Below the pieces are notes generated by a model. That model made no database searches, was not told where the DNA came from, and was given only the letters and a program-made list of their open reading frames with translations. DNA of 64,000 bases. It comes from Cristatella mucedo (lineage: Eukaryota; Bryozoa; Phylactolaemata; Cristatellidae). The stretch is from NCBI GenBank assembly GCA_009760855.2, contig WPIO01000139.1, positions 560,001 through 624,000 on the forward strand. Reading direction: 5' to 3'. This document shows, one piece after another, positions 17,844-28,912 of this stretch. The position numbers and the translations under genes were made by a program. Positions within the stretch are counted from its first letter, which is position 1; the number at the start of each line of letters is the position of its first letter.

Positions 17844-18482
17844 CAGTCGTCCCTCGAAACTTTGCGCATCGACTTTTTTCGCGGCTTCTCTCTATCGAGA
17901 CTTCTTAAATATATCCATTCAAACATTTGATCGGGGTCATGGAAATGACACAGCATGCACTCGGTTGTCTGAGCCATTTATAAACCACTGTATTACAGTT
18001 AAAATGAAAACTACTGCACGTATGGACTGTAGACCTATGTATTAGAGCACGGCCGTAAATCTTTTAAACACCATGTGCAAATGCTCGACCCCTTCTTGTG
18101 TGTGGGCAAGAATTGTTTCCAAAAATCGGGTGTGGTGAACTGTCTCCAATCAGACCATGCTGTTCACTGGCTGGCTATTCCAGTGTAGTTAAATGTGTAA
18201 TACGAGTGTAATTGTGACTTAATGGATGTCATTTCATGTCCAGAGGGCTCTAATAATGCTAAAAACCATGTTTAGAGGTCGTGAACAGGTTTTCTATGCT
18301 TTAACAACGAAAATATGCGATTTATAAATAAATAATCCTACTTCGCGGAGTAATAATAATAATGCACTTGATAAAGCGCCCTCAGAAAACTCAATTTCTT
18401 TCTAGGCACTTTACATTTACTGAAATGCACTTATCGCGGTAGAGTCTGGAACTGATTAACCGCGATAAACGAGGGACGAATG
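17844..18482. mobile_element. pogo/Tigger-type MITE
   Basis: Terminal inverted repeats CAGTCGTCCCTCG (17844-17856) and CATTCGTCCCTCG (right end reversed, 18482-18470), each next to a TA (17842-17843, 18483-18484). Subterminal motifs ttcgcggcttctctctatcg and aaccgcgataaacgaggg are typical of Tigger-like elements. No transposase frame remains. An antisense LINE tail (18348-18421) has been inserted in it. Confidence 0.8.
18348..18421 (-). mobile_element. LINE 3' tail nested in the pogo MITE
   Basis: Reads gtaataataataatgcactt, gataaagcgccctcagaaaa, then ttctttctaggcactttaca, i.e. the reverse complement of the LINE 3' hairpin and ATT tail only. A severely 5'-truncated insertion. Confidence 0.85.
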
Positions 18483-19155
18483 TAGTGTAGTTCGAGGATG
18501 AAACCAGGCAACTGCGTTTCCTGCTGGTGAAAAAAGAGCAGTGGAATCGTCTAAAAAATTGCTATAGAAGCCTTATAAAAAATCTGAGATGCCAAAACTA
18601 TGGTGATGTGAATACATTAAAAGTTTTCAGCGAACTATGAGAAGGTAATTTGATTTTGCCTATTCATTTGCAAAGTGAAAATTAAGTTAGGGATTAATGT
18701 AAACGAATTCTTTAATTTTTTATTTGCCGGAAAACGTTTTTGTATGTATCACCGCGCCGTCAATTCTTTGCATCTTCAAACTATGTCAAGCTTATGGTTA
18801 TGAATGCTCTAAATAACGAACTTAAAACCCTTAGTGATTGCTGTTTAAAGCCTGACTCAGTTTTTGAGATGCATTTTTAGAGAGTATACTTGGTGCAAAT
18901 AGTTAATCTTACTTAGCTCAGCTCAGTGGGTGTCGAGAATGGTGACTATATTGAAAACCTATATAAAAAAGGGTTTTTACGCATGTTTTTGGACGCGGTA
19001 AGAAATATATGATCCATCCAGCCTATATGACTTGTTGCAAATATTGCTAACTCATACAAATCTATGCTCAGTGACATTTTGATGGCCAAAATTTCATTAA
19101 ACACTGAATTATCTTAGGTTAAATCTTAATCGAGTGCGTTGATTTTTTGGACCAG

Positions 19156-19284
<129 letters not shown>

Positions 19285-19720
19285 GCCTGGTCTTGCTACC
19301 AGCCACGGTCCTCTCCAGAAGGCTATGCAGCCGCCCCGGATGTGACTGCTCTTTCGAAGTCCCTGCTACTGCCCCTGTCAGCTGGGGGGGGGGGTGAGAA
19401 GCCGTTCCTTGTCGGCCTGCTGAGATGTACCCGTGCATCCAACGGGCGAAGATCACTCAGGTCATTGGCAGCTTCTCCGGCTGTCTTCGCCCTCCACTGC
19501 CAAAAGTCGACCAGGTGTTAAGCCTGGCTCGGGCCCTTGCGGCTGGCGACCACCTGGCACCGGGTGCCAGGGAGACCCACAGGAGTCGGTCATCGTGGAG
19601 GGCCTTAAACTGAACACCCCGGACAACTGCGCTTCCAGGGAGTATGGCAAGGTGACTGAGGTCCGGACTCCTCGTCCCTACGACCCGGTGCCTCATTGCC
19701 ATGCTCGGTGAAGCTTAGCG
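19285..19720. other. GC-rich block of unknown origin
   Basis: Roughly 60% GC against about 42-45% around it, bounded on the left by (TA)n. It includes a G9 run (about 19386), the palindrome CCTGGCACCGGGTGCCAGG (about 19553-19571) and short open frames on both strands. It looks like a fragment of a GC-rich transposon, but no motif was recognised. Confidence 0.4.
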
Positions 19721-20379
19721 TTGGCACACAGATCGCTTGGCCGCTGAATTACAACCAAGCCTCGTAAGAAATAGCCGCGATAAGAGGCTTAGGAGTAGCG
19801 TGATGTATGATCATATATGAATGAGATTATTTTATGACTTGTGACCTGGCTACTGTATAAGGCATAGGCCTGAGCGCAGTCGCTCTTATGGAAAAATGGT
19901 CATCTGATCGGTAAGTCCTAGCGCCGAGCGTGAGCTGTTGTAAGCCTTTTAAAGATTCAGTTAAGCTGGAATTCGCTTGCTGTATCAGCCGTAATAAATA
20001 GCCTAGTATTTATGCTTTTTCTACCACAGTGCTGTTGCTAGCGCTGCTTTCGAAATATCGATCACAGAGTAGTTATCACTGGCATATTGCAAGCTTTAGG
20101 TACATACTTTCGGCACACTGCATGCGTTTCGCCACTACCCAAACTAGCGATGGCCCCACGGTGATGGCATTGGTGTTAGAAGTTATATATTTATTTTATA
20201 TTTTGTGCTGGTGCGTTGCGTTTTGCCCTGTCGTTTGCATTGACTGACCGTTCGACGACAACCAATAGGATGGCTCCTAGGCGAACTTGTACGTTTTCTG
20301 ATGCTGACAAGCAGTTGGAACCTACGGGAGACTCGGTAGCAGGCGACGCTGATCAGTATGGGGGACCGGGAAGCAGCAG

Positions 20380-20409
20380 ATGCCCTTTGACCCGGCGGTC
20401 AAAGGGCAT
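20380..20409. repeat. Perfect 13-bp-arm hairpin
   Basis: ATGCCCTTTGACC (20380-20392), loop CGGC, GGTCAAAGGGCAT (20397-20409). It is isolated, with no LINE or SINE tail around it. Confidence 0.9.
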
Positions 20410-21249
20410 TTGATAGTGGATGCTACCGCTCAGGATGCGCCATTTAGAATAGATGGGTATTCAAAAGAAATTTATTCTGCCAGTCTCATCAGCTAGATGC
20501 GAATTTTTGGTATATTTAATACGAGCATGAATATGTTGTGAGACGCAGTGCTGTCGTGAAGCCGTTCATCCTTCTACAGTCGAGAAAATTACCATGTTTA
20601 ATAAAGCAGCCGACGAACAGAACTCGGACCGTAGCATATATGGACAAAGGAATAAGCGACAAGTAGGTTCAATATATAGTTTTCCTGATTTATTACTAGT
20701 GGTTGACTAAGCTGTCATGCATGCAAATCCCCACGTCATTTCCTTCTCTTCAGGAACCCACTCCAATAAGCCGTAGCTGATGCGACATTGTCCGAGTTCA
20801 ATTTGCCCATGTACACGTGACATCCAGCCAATCCGTAGTGGTCTGCGGCTTCAAAAAAGGACCTTTAAAAAGGACCTGATATCCAGAGTCAGTCTGTGCT
20901 GCACCGCAGGTCCAGGTGAAACCACGAGCCAACCTGGCTGTAAAGCGAATTCAGCCAACAACAACGACAAAAAGTGTGTGTTAGGTATTGATTTTCATTT
21001 TACATTCACTTATTTCGCTGTCCAACTGTGTTCTATTAACGTCTGAACAATAGCAGCCTCCGAGATCTAGAACTTACTGGTGGAGTTTGGTCTGGTCATG
21101 ATGTGTGTGCCTACGGCTTCTGCTGTAATTAGCGAAGCACCTGACACAAATCCACATGCCTCTCCTGTAGCCAATACTTAAGCCTTTGAAGCAGTGCAGC
21201 GTCAGCCCACTAATGCAGGTTATATTTCGTGCCATCTGCTACGGTTGAT

Positions 21250-22150
21250 TGGGCTCCCATATATGTGCCCGTTGAGAGGAATAAAGGAGAGTCTCGTTTA
21301 CTGCGAACGTGCGCCCTTTGTGTCTCCCTGAGACTTCCACTAGAACAGCCGCCGCCGGAGACACTGTCACACAACAAAGTGTTTTCAAAAACTTCGTAAC
21401 TTCCAATATGAAACCAAATTTGGCATCAATATCTCTGAGACGGGAAAACCTAGGTGTAATTTCTTGTCGGAGATAGTCAATGTTGTCCTTCACAATTCTT
21501 GAAATCTCCTCCTCTGCCGTGAGACCAACATCTTTTTAGAGTTTTCCTGGAGTCTGTATGCTTCTGCGGATTTTTCGTTCAACTGCCACTCGCCCTAATT
21601 CACGTCCCCTTTTGGTGTCTAGTAGCGAGTCTTGGTATAGGTCTTCTCGAAGTCTAAAGAACTCAATCTCAAGAAATTGGAGGTCACAAGAAACGTCTTT
21701 GAAGTTCATCTTCGGATTCTGCAGTCTTTTCTGAACGAGATCAATCTTAATAAGATTCTTTACCAAATAGTAACAGAGCAAAAAGGTTTAAGTTCAAAAT
21801 ACAATATAAGAGATTGCCAGCTTCGCTTCGTTTTTCAAGTGTTCTACTTGTGTCTTCAGAGAGTGGCTCCAAAAGACCCACACTGCGGTTCACCACATCA
21901 TTGACAGCTTACACAGCCTCCACTTTTGTCCACCTTGTTGCTGAGTCACATTTAACAGTGATGGCTAAGATTTTCTTCAGTTATTCCGACCTCAGAGCTA
22001 ATTTCGAAAAGAATAAGTAAGTGCTTTCTATTGTTTCAAAAAAGTAATGACAGCGAAATCTTGACTAGCAGTTTGAACTCCTGCCATTTGAGTATGCCAA
22101 GTTGAGGTATCACAGTATAAAAAACTGCCTTCTCATTTCTGGACAGTATT
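21250..22150 (-). pseudogene. Degraded hAT (ZMYM1-type) transposase
   Basis: The minus strand, read from about 22150 down, passes through a degenerate SATRWTKVEAV-stop-AVNDVV motif and LSEDTSRTLEKRSEAGNLL. It then reads LVQKRLQNPKMNFKDVSCDL, FLEIEFFRLREDLYQDS, EEEISRIVKDNIDYLR and FSRLRDIDAKFGFILEVTKF. This order (TRW box, TRSEA-like box, DL..AL..L, Y.PLLD..L..RF....FGFL) is that of hAT-family transposases related to ZMYM1. Stops and frameshifts are frequent. Terminal repeats were not found. Confidence 0.6.
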
Positions 22151-22609
22151 CTCTTTTGGGCACACGATGAGTGGCCAGATATGACTGCTGCGTTGTGTTA
22201 GCACAGCCAGTTAAGTAAGCCTAGTCTGTGTTGTCTAATAGTGTGTCGGTGCTCAGCCAATGCACGCTGACTCGCACTTGTAGCAGGCCGGGCTCGCCCT
22301 TGCTATGACCCAGCCTGCCTGAGGCAGACAGGATAGGGCGAGCAGACGGGGCGGCAGTTGTAACGCTGACGGAGGGGTTAACGGCCGTGTACTTGTTGCG
22401 CTGCGAGCGCTATCGGAATATACGGTGGTTAAAACGCCTCGGTGTTTCCGCGTCTTCGCCAGAGCGTCAAGCTACAGCTTGGTTAAAGTCTGTAAACATG
22501 CTTAACTAGCTCAACCAGGAATAGTCAATTCAATTGAAGCAAAGACTTTCTTGAAATCGAGATTAGTATTCTCACATGAAAAAGTTCTAGAAAACCTGCA
22601 CAATCTATT

Positions 22610-22890
22610 TTGCTTTTTGCCCCCCCCCCCATTTGGCCTTGGCGTCCGGGGACATCTGTCCCTCCAGACCACCCCTTGCTGGGTCTCTGGCTTCAGAGGT
22701 TGGCTGACGTACAAGATCGCCTTAGGCTTTCTAGGTTAAAGTTACACCTTAACAAATGTCACCTGTTTCAATGGGAAGTGATGTCCTTAAGGCATGTTGT
22801 AGGAGAATTGGGGGTAAGGACCGATCTGGATAAAGTAGCAGCTGTAGTAGACCGACCAAAGGCACATATATGCAGGGCAGGTGCATAGCT
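22610..22890 (+). pseudogene. Ty3/gypsy reverse transcriptase fragment
   Basis: The plus frame reads LRLSRLKLHLNKCHLFQWEV, MSLRHVVGELGVRTDLDKVA, AVVDRPKA. The pattern LKL...KCHLFQ.EV..L.HVV...GV.TD..KV.AV..WP is the hallmark region after the YxDD motif of Ty3/gypsy reverse transcriptases. The catalytic YxDD, RNase H and integrase are not next to it. Confidence 0.75.
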
Positions 22891-23369
22891 TTCCGGGATT
22901 AACCACGTTCTATCAAACGGTTATCTCTTGCAGTAGGCTTCAAGGTGTGGTTTTCTAGCCTGACCATATACCTAGATAATGTTATTGAGTATTCATTTCG
23001 TGATGTATTTTGTTGCAATAGCGTTGTTGCCATGTGGCAAACTTCTTTACCAGTTGCCGGATTTAGCTTTGAAAAACCAATTACCATGTTGGTGATTCGA
23101 ACACCGAATCTATACGGTTGTCGATTTTTTCGATCGGATTTGTGGGAGTCCGTTTGCTTTCCATACGCGGGTTTCTTGTGTCACCAGTTTTGGAATAGTA
23201 TGGTAGAGATTAAGCTCGGTCCCAGCGTCTAACGTATATTTGTCTTTTTTAGGGTAACTACATCTGGTCACAGCTTTCACTGTGTATAGGGACTATTGAG
23301 TTGTAATTGGAGCCTGTTTTTAGTGGCTTGTGTATTTTTGAAATGGTTATCGCGGGATTCTTGTTTAGC

Positions 23370-25020
23370 TTTTATAAAAACGTTGTTGAATTGCTATCCA
23401 AAAAGGCTGATGTCTACGATCAACCGGCTCCTCAACCGCTCCCGAGTAAGCTCCTTACCTAGTGGTCTCTGTGATGATCTAGCCGATAGCTTCTCTAGCT
23501 TTGTCACCATAATAGACAAGATCAGGGAGCACATCCCGAAGGTGGAAGCATCTTCTCTCGAATCATGTCTCTAAATCCTTGCTGCACCTCTAAGTCTACA
23601 TTCAAGGAGGCTATGAGTGACCTCATCCTGAAGTTCATATCCCAATCGAAGAAGACAACTAGTCCTCTAGACCCTGTTCCCACTGTCCTGCTTCTATCAT
23701 GCATAATCCACTGCTGCCAAGCATAACCAACATCATAAATATATCATTAGCGTAAGGTCATACATGTCCCAGCACCTTTCAAAAAGGCTAGAGTCAGGCC
23801 ATTACTCAAGAAAGCAACACTAGACCAAAACAACTTGGGCAAAACACTTCCATTCAGTCTCCTTTCTACCGTTCCTATGAAAGACACTTAAACGAGTCGT
23901 GTTAGACTAGCTGAACTAATATATTGAAACTTCACATCTCGCTGATAAGTTCCAGTCTGTTTTAGAGCTAATTACTCTGCTGAGTCAGCAATGCATCGGG
24001 GTATAACGAGCTCCATAGGAATTCAGTTTAGTTAGTCTCTGTGGTTGTTTTGCTCGATCTTTCGGCAGCTTTTGATACTATCGATCACCAAGTCCTTCTC
24101 GAGCGCCTCTCATCTCGCCTGGACGTTACCGGTATTGCAATGATTCAGTTCCTATCTCATTGTGAGACTCCAGAGTATTAACGTCAAGGGACAAAGATCA
24201 TTCGAGAAACCACAGAAGTATGGGGTACCTCGGGGCTCTGTGCTTGCTCCGATTCTCACGGTTTATACCCCCTCTTGATGACATGGTAGCAAGGTACAAG
24301 CTAGGTTTTCACTTCTATGAAGATGGCATTCAGTTGCACATTTGCTTTGATCCCTCCCAGCCCTCTAGTATGTCGAATTATCCCAACTCACTTGCTGCAT
24401 GTATTGATTACATCTCCACATGGATAGTAGCAAAATTTCTGAAATTGAATGACGACAAAACCAACTTACTAGTTACATTCGGAAAACCTAAAGCTCAAAA
24501 TTGATTCTGCCAGCTTATCTCCCGTTGAACCCGTCGAACTTTCACAAATCTAGGTGCCCTGCTCCAAAGTGACCTTTCATTAGACGACCACATCAGCTCC
24601 ACAGTCAAGTCTGCCAACTTTCAATTACATCGCAAAAATTCGAGCTCCCAAGAGGAATGCCATATCTAAATTGGTCCGTGCATTACTGACATCCTGTCTC
24701 GACTTCTGTAACTCACTGCTTGCTGGTCTGCCGGCCTGCGGTAGCAGGCACTTACAGTTTGTGAAAAACTCTGCAGCTAGGCTTGTCATGAGCTAAGATG
24801 TTGCCATAATACACCACTTCTCGCCGACCTGCACCAGCTTTAGTCAAGCAGCGAATCGACTTTAAGGTTCTGTCACTCACTTTTAGGTCTACTCATTCTT
24901 TGGCTCCAGCCTACCAATCAGATCTACTGCTCAACCAGGTTAAGCATTGCACCACCTGCTTTTCTGAATTTAATCGTGTAGCTACAGCTCCCACATGCCT
25001 CAAATTCTTTGGAGACCACA
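23370..25020 (+). mobile_element. Old LINE family A copy
   Basis: Begins at agcttttataaaaacgttgt (SSFYRNIVE region) and runs collinearly through the reverse transcriptase (tcgatctttcggcagctttt, motif A; atgacgacaaaaccaactta, DDKTNL) into the C-terminal region (ctttggagaccaca). Frames are broken throughout. A LINE-like tail reappears at 25690-25760, perhaps its own 3' end split off by later insertion. Confidence 0.85.
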
Positions 25021-25436
25021 ACAGTGGGCATGCAGAGGATTAGGAGCGTGCATAGGACTAGGAGCACGCTGTCTGACTCTAATCCCTCTTGGAACAAACC
25101 GATGGGTCACGCAACTTTCAGCTCTACAATTTACTAGTGTTGGCGAGGTCAATGTCTAGGCCTTCCGCGGCTTCATCCTGCCTAGAGGTTCTCATGCTGG
25201 CAGTAAGTATTCTGAGACTTGAGATCTCTGCTTAGATCAGGGTTACGATTCAAGGGACATATGCCGAAATATTCTGTTATCACGTGTTCCCTGTTTTCTC
25301 TTGCAGAAAGAAGTGCTTTTGGCTAATGAACTAAGGCAAATTTTAGCCAAATCCACCTGTTGGATCAGCTAGATGTCACTTTCACGTCATACGTTAAACA
25401 GCTTGATGAGCTGAAGCTGCAAATTTGGCCGAATTC

Positions 25437-25494
25437 CGTGCATACATTTCGTGCATGCATTTCGTGCATGCATTTCGTGCATATATTTCGTGCT
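25437..25494. repeat. 13-bp tandem repeat, about 4.5 units
   Basis: Units CGTGCATACATTT, CGTGCATGCATTT (twice) and CGTGCATATATTT, followed by a partial unit. Confidence 0.95.
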
Positions 25495-25689
25495 AGCATC
25501 GAGTGAATATGTATTTAGTAGTGCATCTTCAAATTTTCATCCATAATTGTTACATGTTGTGCTGATTCGGATAGGTTTAAGATGCCTAATATAAAATTGT
25601 TAAATGCAAAACTGCCTAGACTCATTAAAAAACCAACGCCAAACATAGCAACAGCTGAGGCGAGGCTAAGTGATCTTTTTCGCCAGTTG

Positions 25690-25760
25690 TAAATTGCCCA
25701 GAAAGAGATTGAATTCTCGCGAGCAAAATCCACAAATGTCTTACAGTATTATTGCTATCG
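25690..25760 (+). mobile_element. LINE 3' tail
   Basis: tgcccagaaagagattgaat, tctcgcgagcaaaat and attattgctat are the degraded LINE terminal hairpin and ATT tail. Confidence 0.6.
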
Positions 25761-26689
25761 ACAGAACCTCACGGCTATCACAAATAACTGATTTAAAATA
25801 AAGTGGCACACATCACAGCATATGAAGCAGCACTGCATGACAATCGTACTTGCACTGTGTGATATTAGTTCCTAAATAAAAAGCTTTATTCAAGGCCATC
25901 CAAATGTCAACTGCTGCTGGCAAACCCACTGTTGTGTGGGACAGCAGTGCAAGTGGAGGTGGCCCCTCGGAACTCTACAGTGGCCGAAGCATGGCGAAAA
26001 AAGTGCACAGCCCTACACTACGGCCGATGGCTTTAGTTAGTGACCATCGGCCGACGTTGATATATGATTTTAAACAAAAAATATGACTTGTTCTAAAGGA
26101 CTGGGGGCAAAGCCGTGCTGGCACAACTGCAAGTGTGTCAAAGACAAAACCACCGACACGACAGCAACTACATACTGTGCACTGCTGAGAACCAAAAGGG
26201 TCGCCAGGTCACATTTGATGACCTATTATGGTAGTTGTGGCATGTAGGTGTGTACTTTCAGTGACACTGCAAATCGTTGCCTAACCAGCATCATTGCATA
26301 ACCAGGTACACAATCCACATTGCACTGATCCGTGATGAGCAGATGTCCAATCTGGAGCCGAGGGAAGTAGCAGCACGATGCTGCATCCGTGGCATGCCGG
26401 GTTCATAACAACAAAGTCAATGCCGAATCCATAGGTTGCATTGTACACAAAGTCACGCTGCTGGATGTGTTGGGTAGAGTACCAATACATTCATGACGCT
26501 GGATCGCTCGGGTATATCGCAATGGACAGATTCTTGTCAGGCCACGAAAAGAACTTCGGTAGCTGGACCTAAGCCAGCAGAAAGAGGTCGTATTGTGAAC
26601 ACCGAGACACACTCAGAGGGTGTGACACACTGAAGAAAAAAGAAGCCAACGAGTATGTCCAGCAACCACATTCATAACACTACAAGCAG

Positions 26690-27490
26690 GCCACGTTGTG
26701 CTTACATTTGGTCCAAAACACTCTGAGCTGATTCACACAATGACATCGTGTCTAGATTTCTCCAATTTCCTTAATTCAGGACTTCTGGCCGGTGCCATTA
26801 ATCGTCTGTACCTAGTACATACAACACCTATCAGCTCGTCTGGTCTGCGGCCAACGATACAGCTACCACGGCCCATCACTTCTGTCTGAGTTTCACTGGC
26901 TCCCGGACAAGCATCGAATCGACTTCAACGTCATCTCTCTCTCTGGTCTATACGTTGCTTCACTGGCTTTTGCCGGACTACCCATCCAATCACTTTGCTC
27001 CTCCAGTCACGATCTCTTGCACCACCCTCTCCTCGGCTTCCACTTGTCTCACAATACCTTGCGCTACATTGACATATTTTGGTTACTGGGCTTCAAGTCA
27101 TATGCACTGGAAGTTTGTAGCTCACTTCAGACTTCTGTTAGCACTTGCACTGGCTTTGCATCATTCCAGTCCTAGCTACACATGTGTCTGTTCTTCTCAG
27201 CATTACCTAAAGTACAGCGAAATTTTTTCAAGTGTACATTCCGTGCTTACACGTGCATGATTCAGTGCATGTTACAAGCCACGCGTCCTACTAATCGGTG
27301 GCCCTGGCTGTCTTCTGGTGCACTTTTGCAGGCTCACTTAAGCATGATACTTTTGTGCTTATGCATAATTGTCTAACCATGATGCTACGTACGTAACTAA
27401 TCCTTGGTTATTTATTTTCTTGCAGCCAGTAGTAAAGCATCTGGACGAACATGTACTTCTTTTAGAGTGTAATACAAACAACCTATTATT
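26690..27490 (+). mobile_element. Old LINE C-terminal and 3' UTR copy
   Basis: tcacacaatgacatcgtgtc, tagatttctccaatttcctt (FVTSRLDFCNSLL), ggccggtgccattaatcgtc (PACAIRR), tttcactggctcccggacaa (HWLPVKQ), and a tail with agcatctggacgaacatg...ttttagagtgtaatacaaa. It is heavily mutated. Confidence 0.7.
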
Positions 27491-27640
27491 AACTTTGTAT
27501 TAACTGTGTTAAATGCTGCTGCACGATCTATGAGAACCAGCTGAGACACTCTATCCAGATCAAAATTGTATACGAGGTCATAGTAAACTCCTAGCAAAGT
27601 AGTTCCTAGAAAATCGTTAGTTGCAGTTAGTCTCAATTAG
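27490..27640 (-). mobile_element. LINE reverse-transcriptase fragment, antisense
   Basis: The minus frame reads LLGVYYDLVYNFDLDRVSQL, VLIDRAAAFNTVNTKLI, a recognisable motif A (family A has [17 protein letters not shown]). It lies back to back with the sense LINE that ends at 27490. Confidence 0.7.
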
Positions 27641-27715
27641 AACTTGCTCGCAAGATCTGATGAACTGATTCCTGATGTTCAATGATGAACTGGTTGTTGG
27701 TGAGCGCTGATAGCA

Positions 27716-27866
27716 TACTAGGTAAGGCGGTTGCTTTCACGACCTCGGTCCCAAGGTCGTGGGCTCGATTCCTGCGGTGGGCGATCCTTTAGCGCCACTG
27801 CAAGCGGTGGTGATAACCGTAAAGGCTCTTCTGTCGCTATACAGAAAGAGGCTGTTTAATCAGCTA
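27716..27866 (+). mobile_element. tRNA-derived SINE, family 2
   Basis: An A-box-like ctaggtaaggcggttgc and a good B box gggctcgattcctg (about 27762-27775), then a body ending agaaagaggctgtttaatca. The end matches the copy at 46663 (gaggctgctgaatcag). It differs from family 1 in lacking the LINE-type hairpin tail. Confidence 0.65.
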
Positions 27867-28110
27867 GGATTTTTTTCCAGCTGCTTCGCCACCACTCGTT
27901 CAAGTGTCTTGGATAAGAATGGCAGAAGGAAGTCAAGAGGTAGTTATTGTGATCTACGGTCGGCTTTTAATGAGTGGCCTGGCAACAGCTGTTTCCAGAG
28001 AAGCTTAACCGGTAACCAGCAACGTATTTACAGTATTTGTTGTGGCGGGCATCACTTGGTTTATGCACTTCATAAGATAGGAAGAACTATTGAGACAGTG
28101 TCAAGAGGCC
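27866..28110 (-). mobile_element. LINE family A relic, antisense
   Basis: ccactcgttcaagtgtcttg, gataagaatggcagaaggaa and gagtggcctggcaacagctg correspond to the antisense copy at 40300-40440 (PFLPFLSKTLERVVAD region). Confidence 0.6.
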
Positions 28111-28855
28111 TAGCGGTCATTTAGCCAGGGAGCACATTTACACATGCGTTCAATAGGGACAGGCATGAAGGAGATGAGGGGCTTGAGTCCCCAATCCAGT
28201 CTATCCAACAAAAAATGTGGAAAAGCACTCTGAGTTGCCATTTCGCTCATGGGATAGCACGTTTGTTTGTGAACGGTTAAAAAGATGGTCAATGCTAGCG
28301 TGGTTATTTCTCAAAAGATGATTTTCAAAAGGATAACACTAGGTAACAGATTTCAATTTTTGTCCTTGGGTAAAACGAGTATATTCTTAATCCCTCATAC
28401 CTATTTTAAATATAAATAGCTATTGCTATGCAATAAGTTTGCTTCCACGGTCAGGACTACGATATCTTGAAATTCTCTGATTTTGCTGTAAGGCAAGGAG
28501 TTGACGTTATCGTCGCACGTATGGCAGGCTTGTGCTGCTACACATGTTGATAAGGGTCAGGTGAGCATAACAATATAGATAAGTATCCGTAGTACTGGTC
28601 AGTACAGATGCCTTAAACGAGCCTTTTAGTTCATGTTAGTGCAGAATAAGTGAATAGTGAATAGCAATATTTAATTGACATAGCATCAAGAGGTTGCTTG
28701 GACCTGGAAGATGCATTTTGCTACGTGCATGAGCATGCATATATCAAGGCAAGATCGAAAAAGTACTCTGTAAAAGCGTGTGTAAAGATACATGTGGCCT
28801 AAAAGGCATGCCTTTGGAAAACGAGTCGGGTACGAAGTAAGACAAGCCCCAGGCA

Positions 28856-28912
28856 TTAGAATTCCCATAGAAACTGCAAGTGAGCTCCTGAAGATAAGGC
28901 AAACAGTTGCTG
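28856..28912 (-). CDS. SUFU: SUFU exon 11, tentative terminal exon
   Basis: Read in the phase left by exon 10, an acceptor at tctagcgag opens QQLFALSSGAHLQFLWEF followed by TAA. The spacing of Phe and Leu resembles human FKLPKEYSWPEKKL, but the last 14 or so vertebrate residues are absent. The stronger acceptor four bases upstream (ttccttctag) would shift the frame and give an unrelated tail. A better last exon further downstream was searched for by eye (SWPE-like codons, 20-28.8 kb) and not found. No clear AATAAA lies just beyond it. Confidence 0.35.
   Translation of the reverse strand, partial: QQLFALSSGAHLQFLWEF

Noticed and set aside
26840-26880. Candidate SUFU last exon (LYRWPQ on the minus strand)
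   Set aside because: Preceded by an in-frame stop and lying inside a sense LINE relic; the resemblance to the SUFU SWPE motif is by chance.
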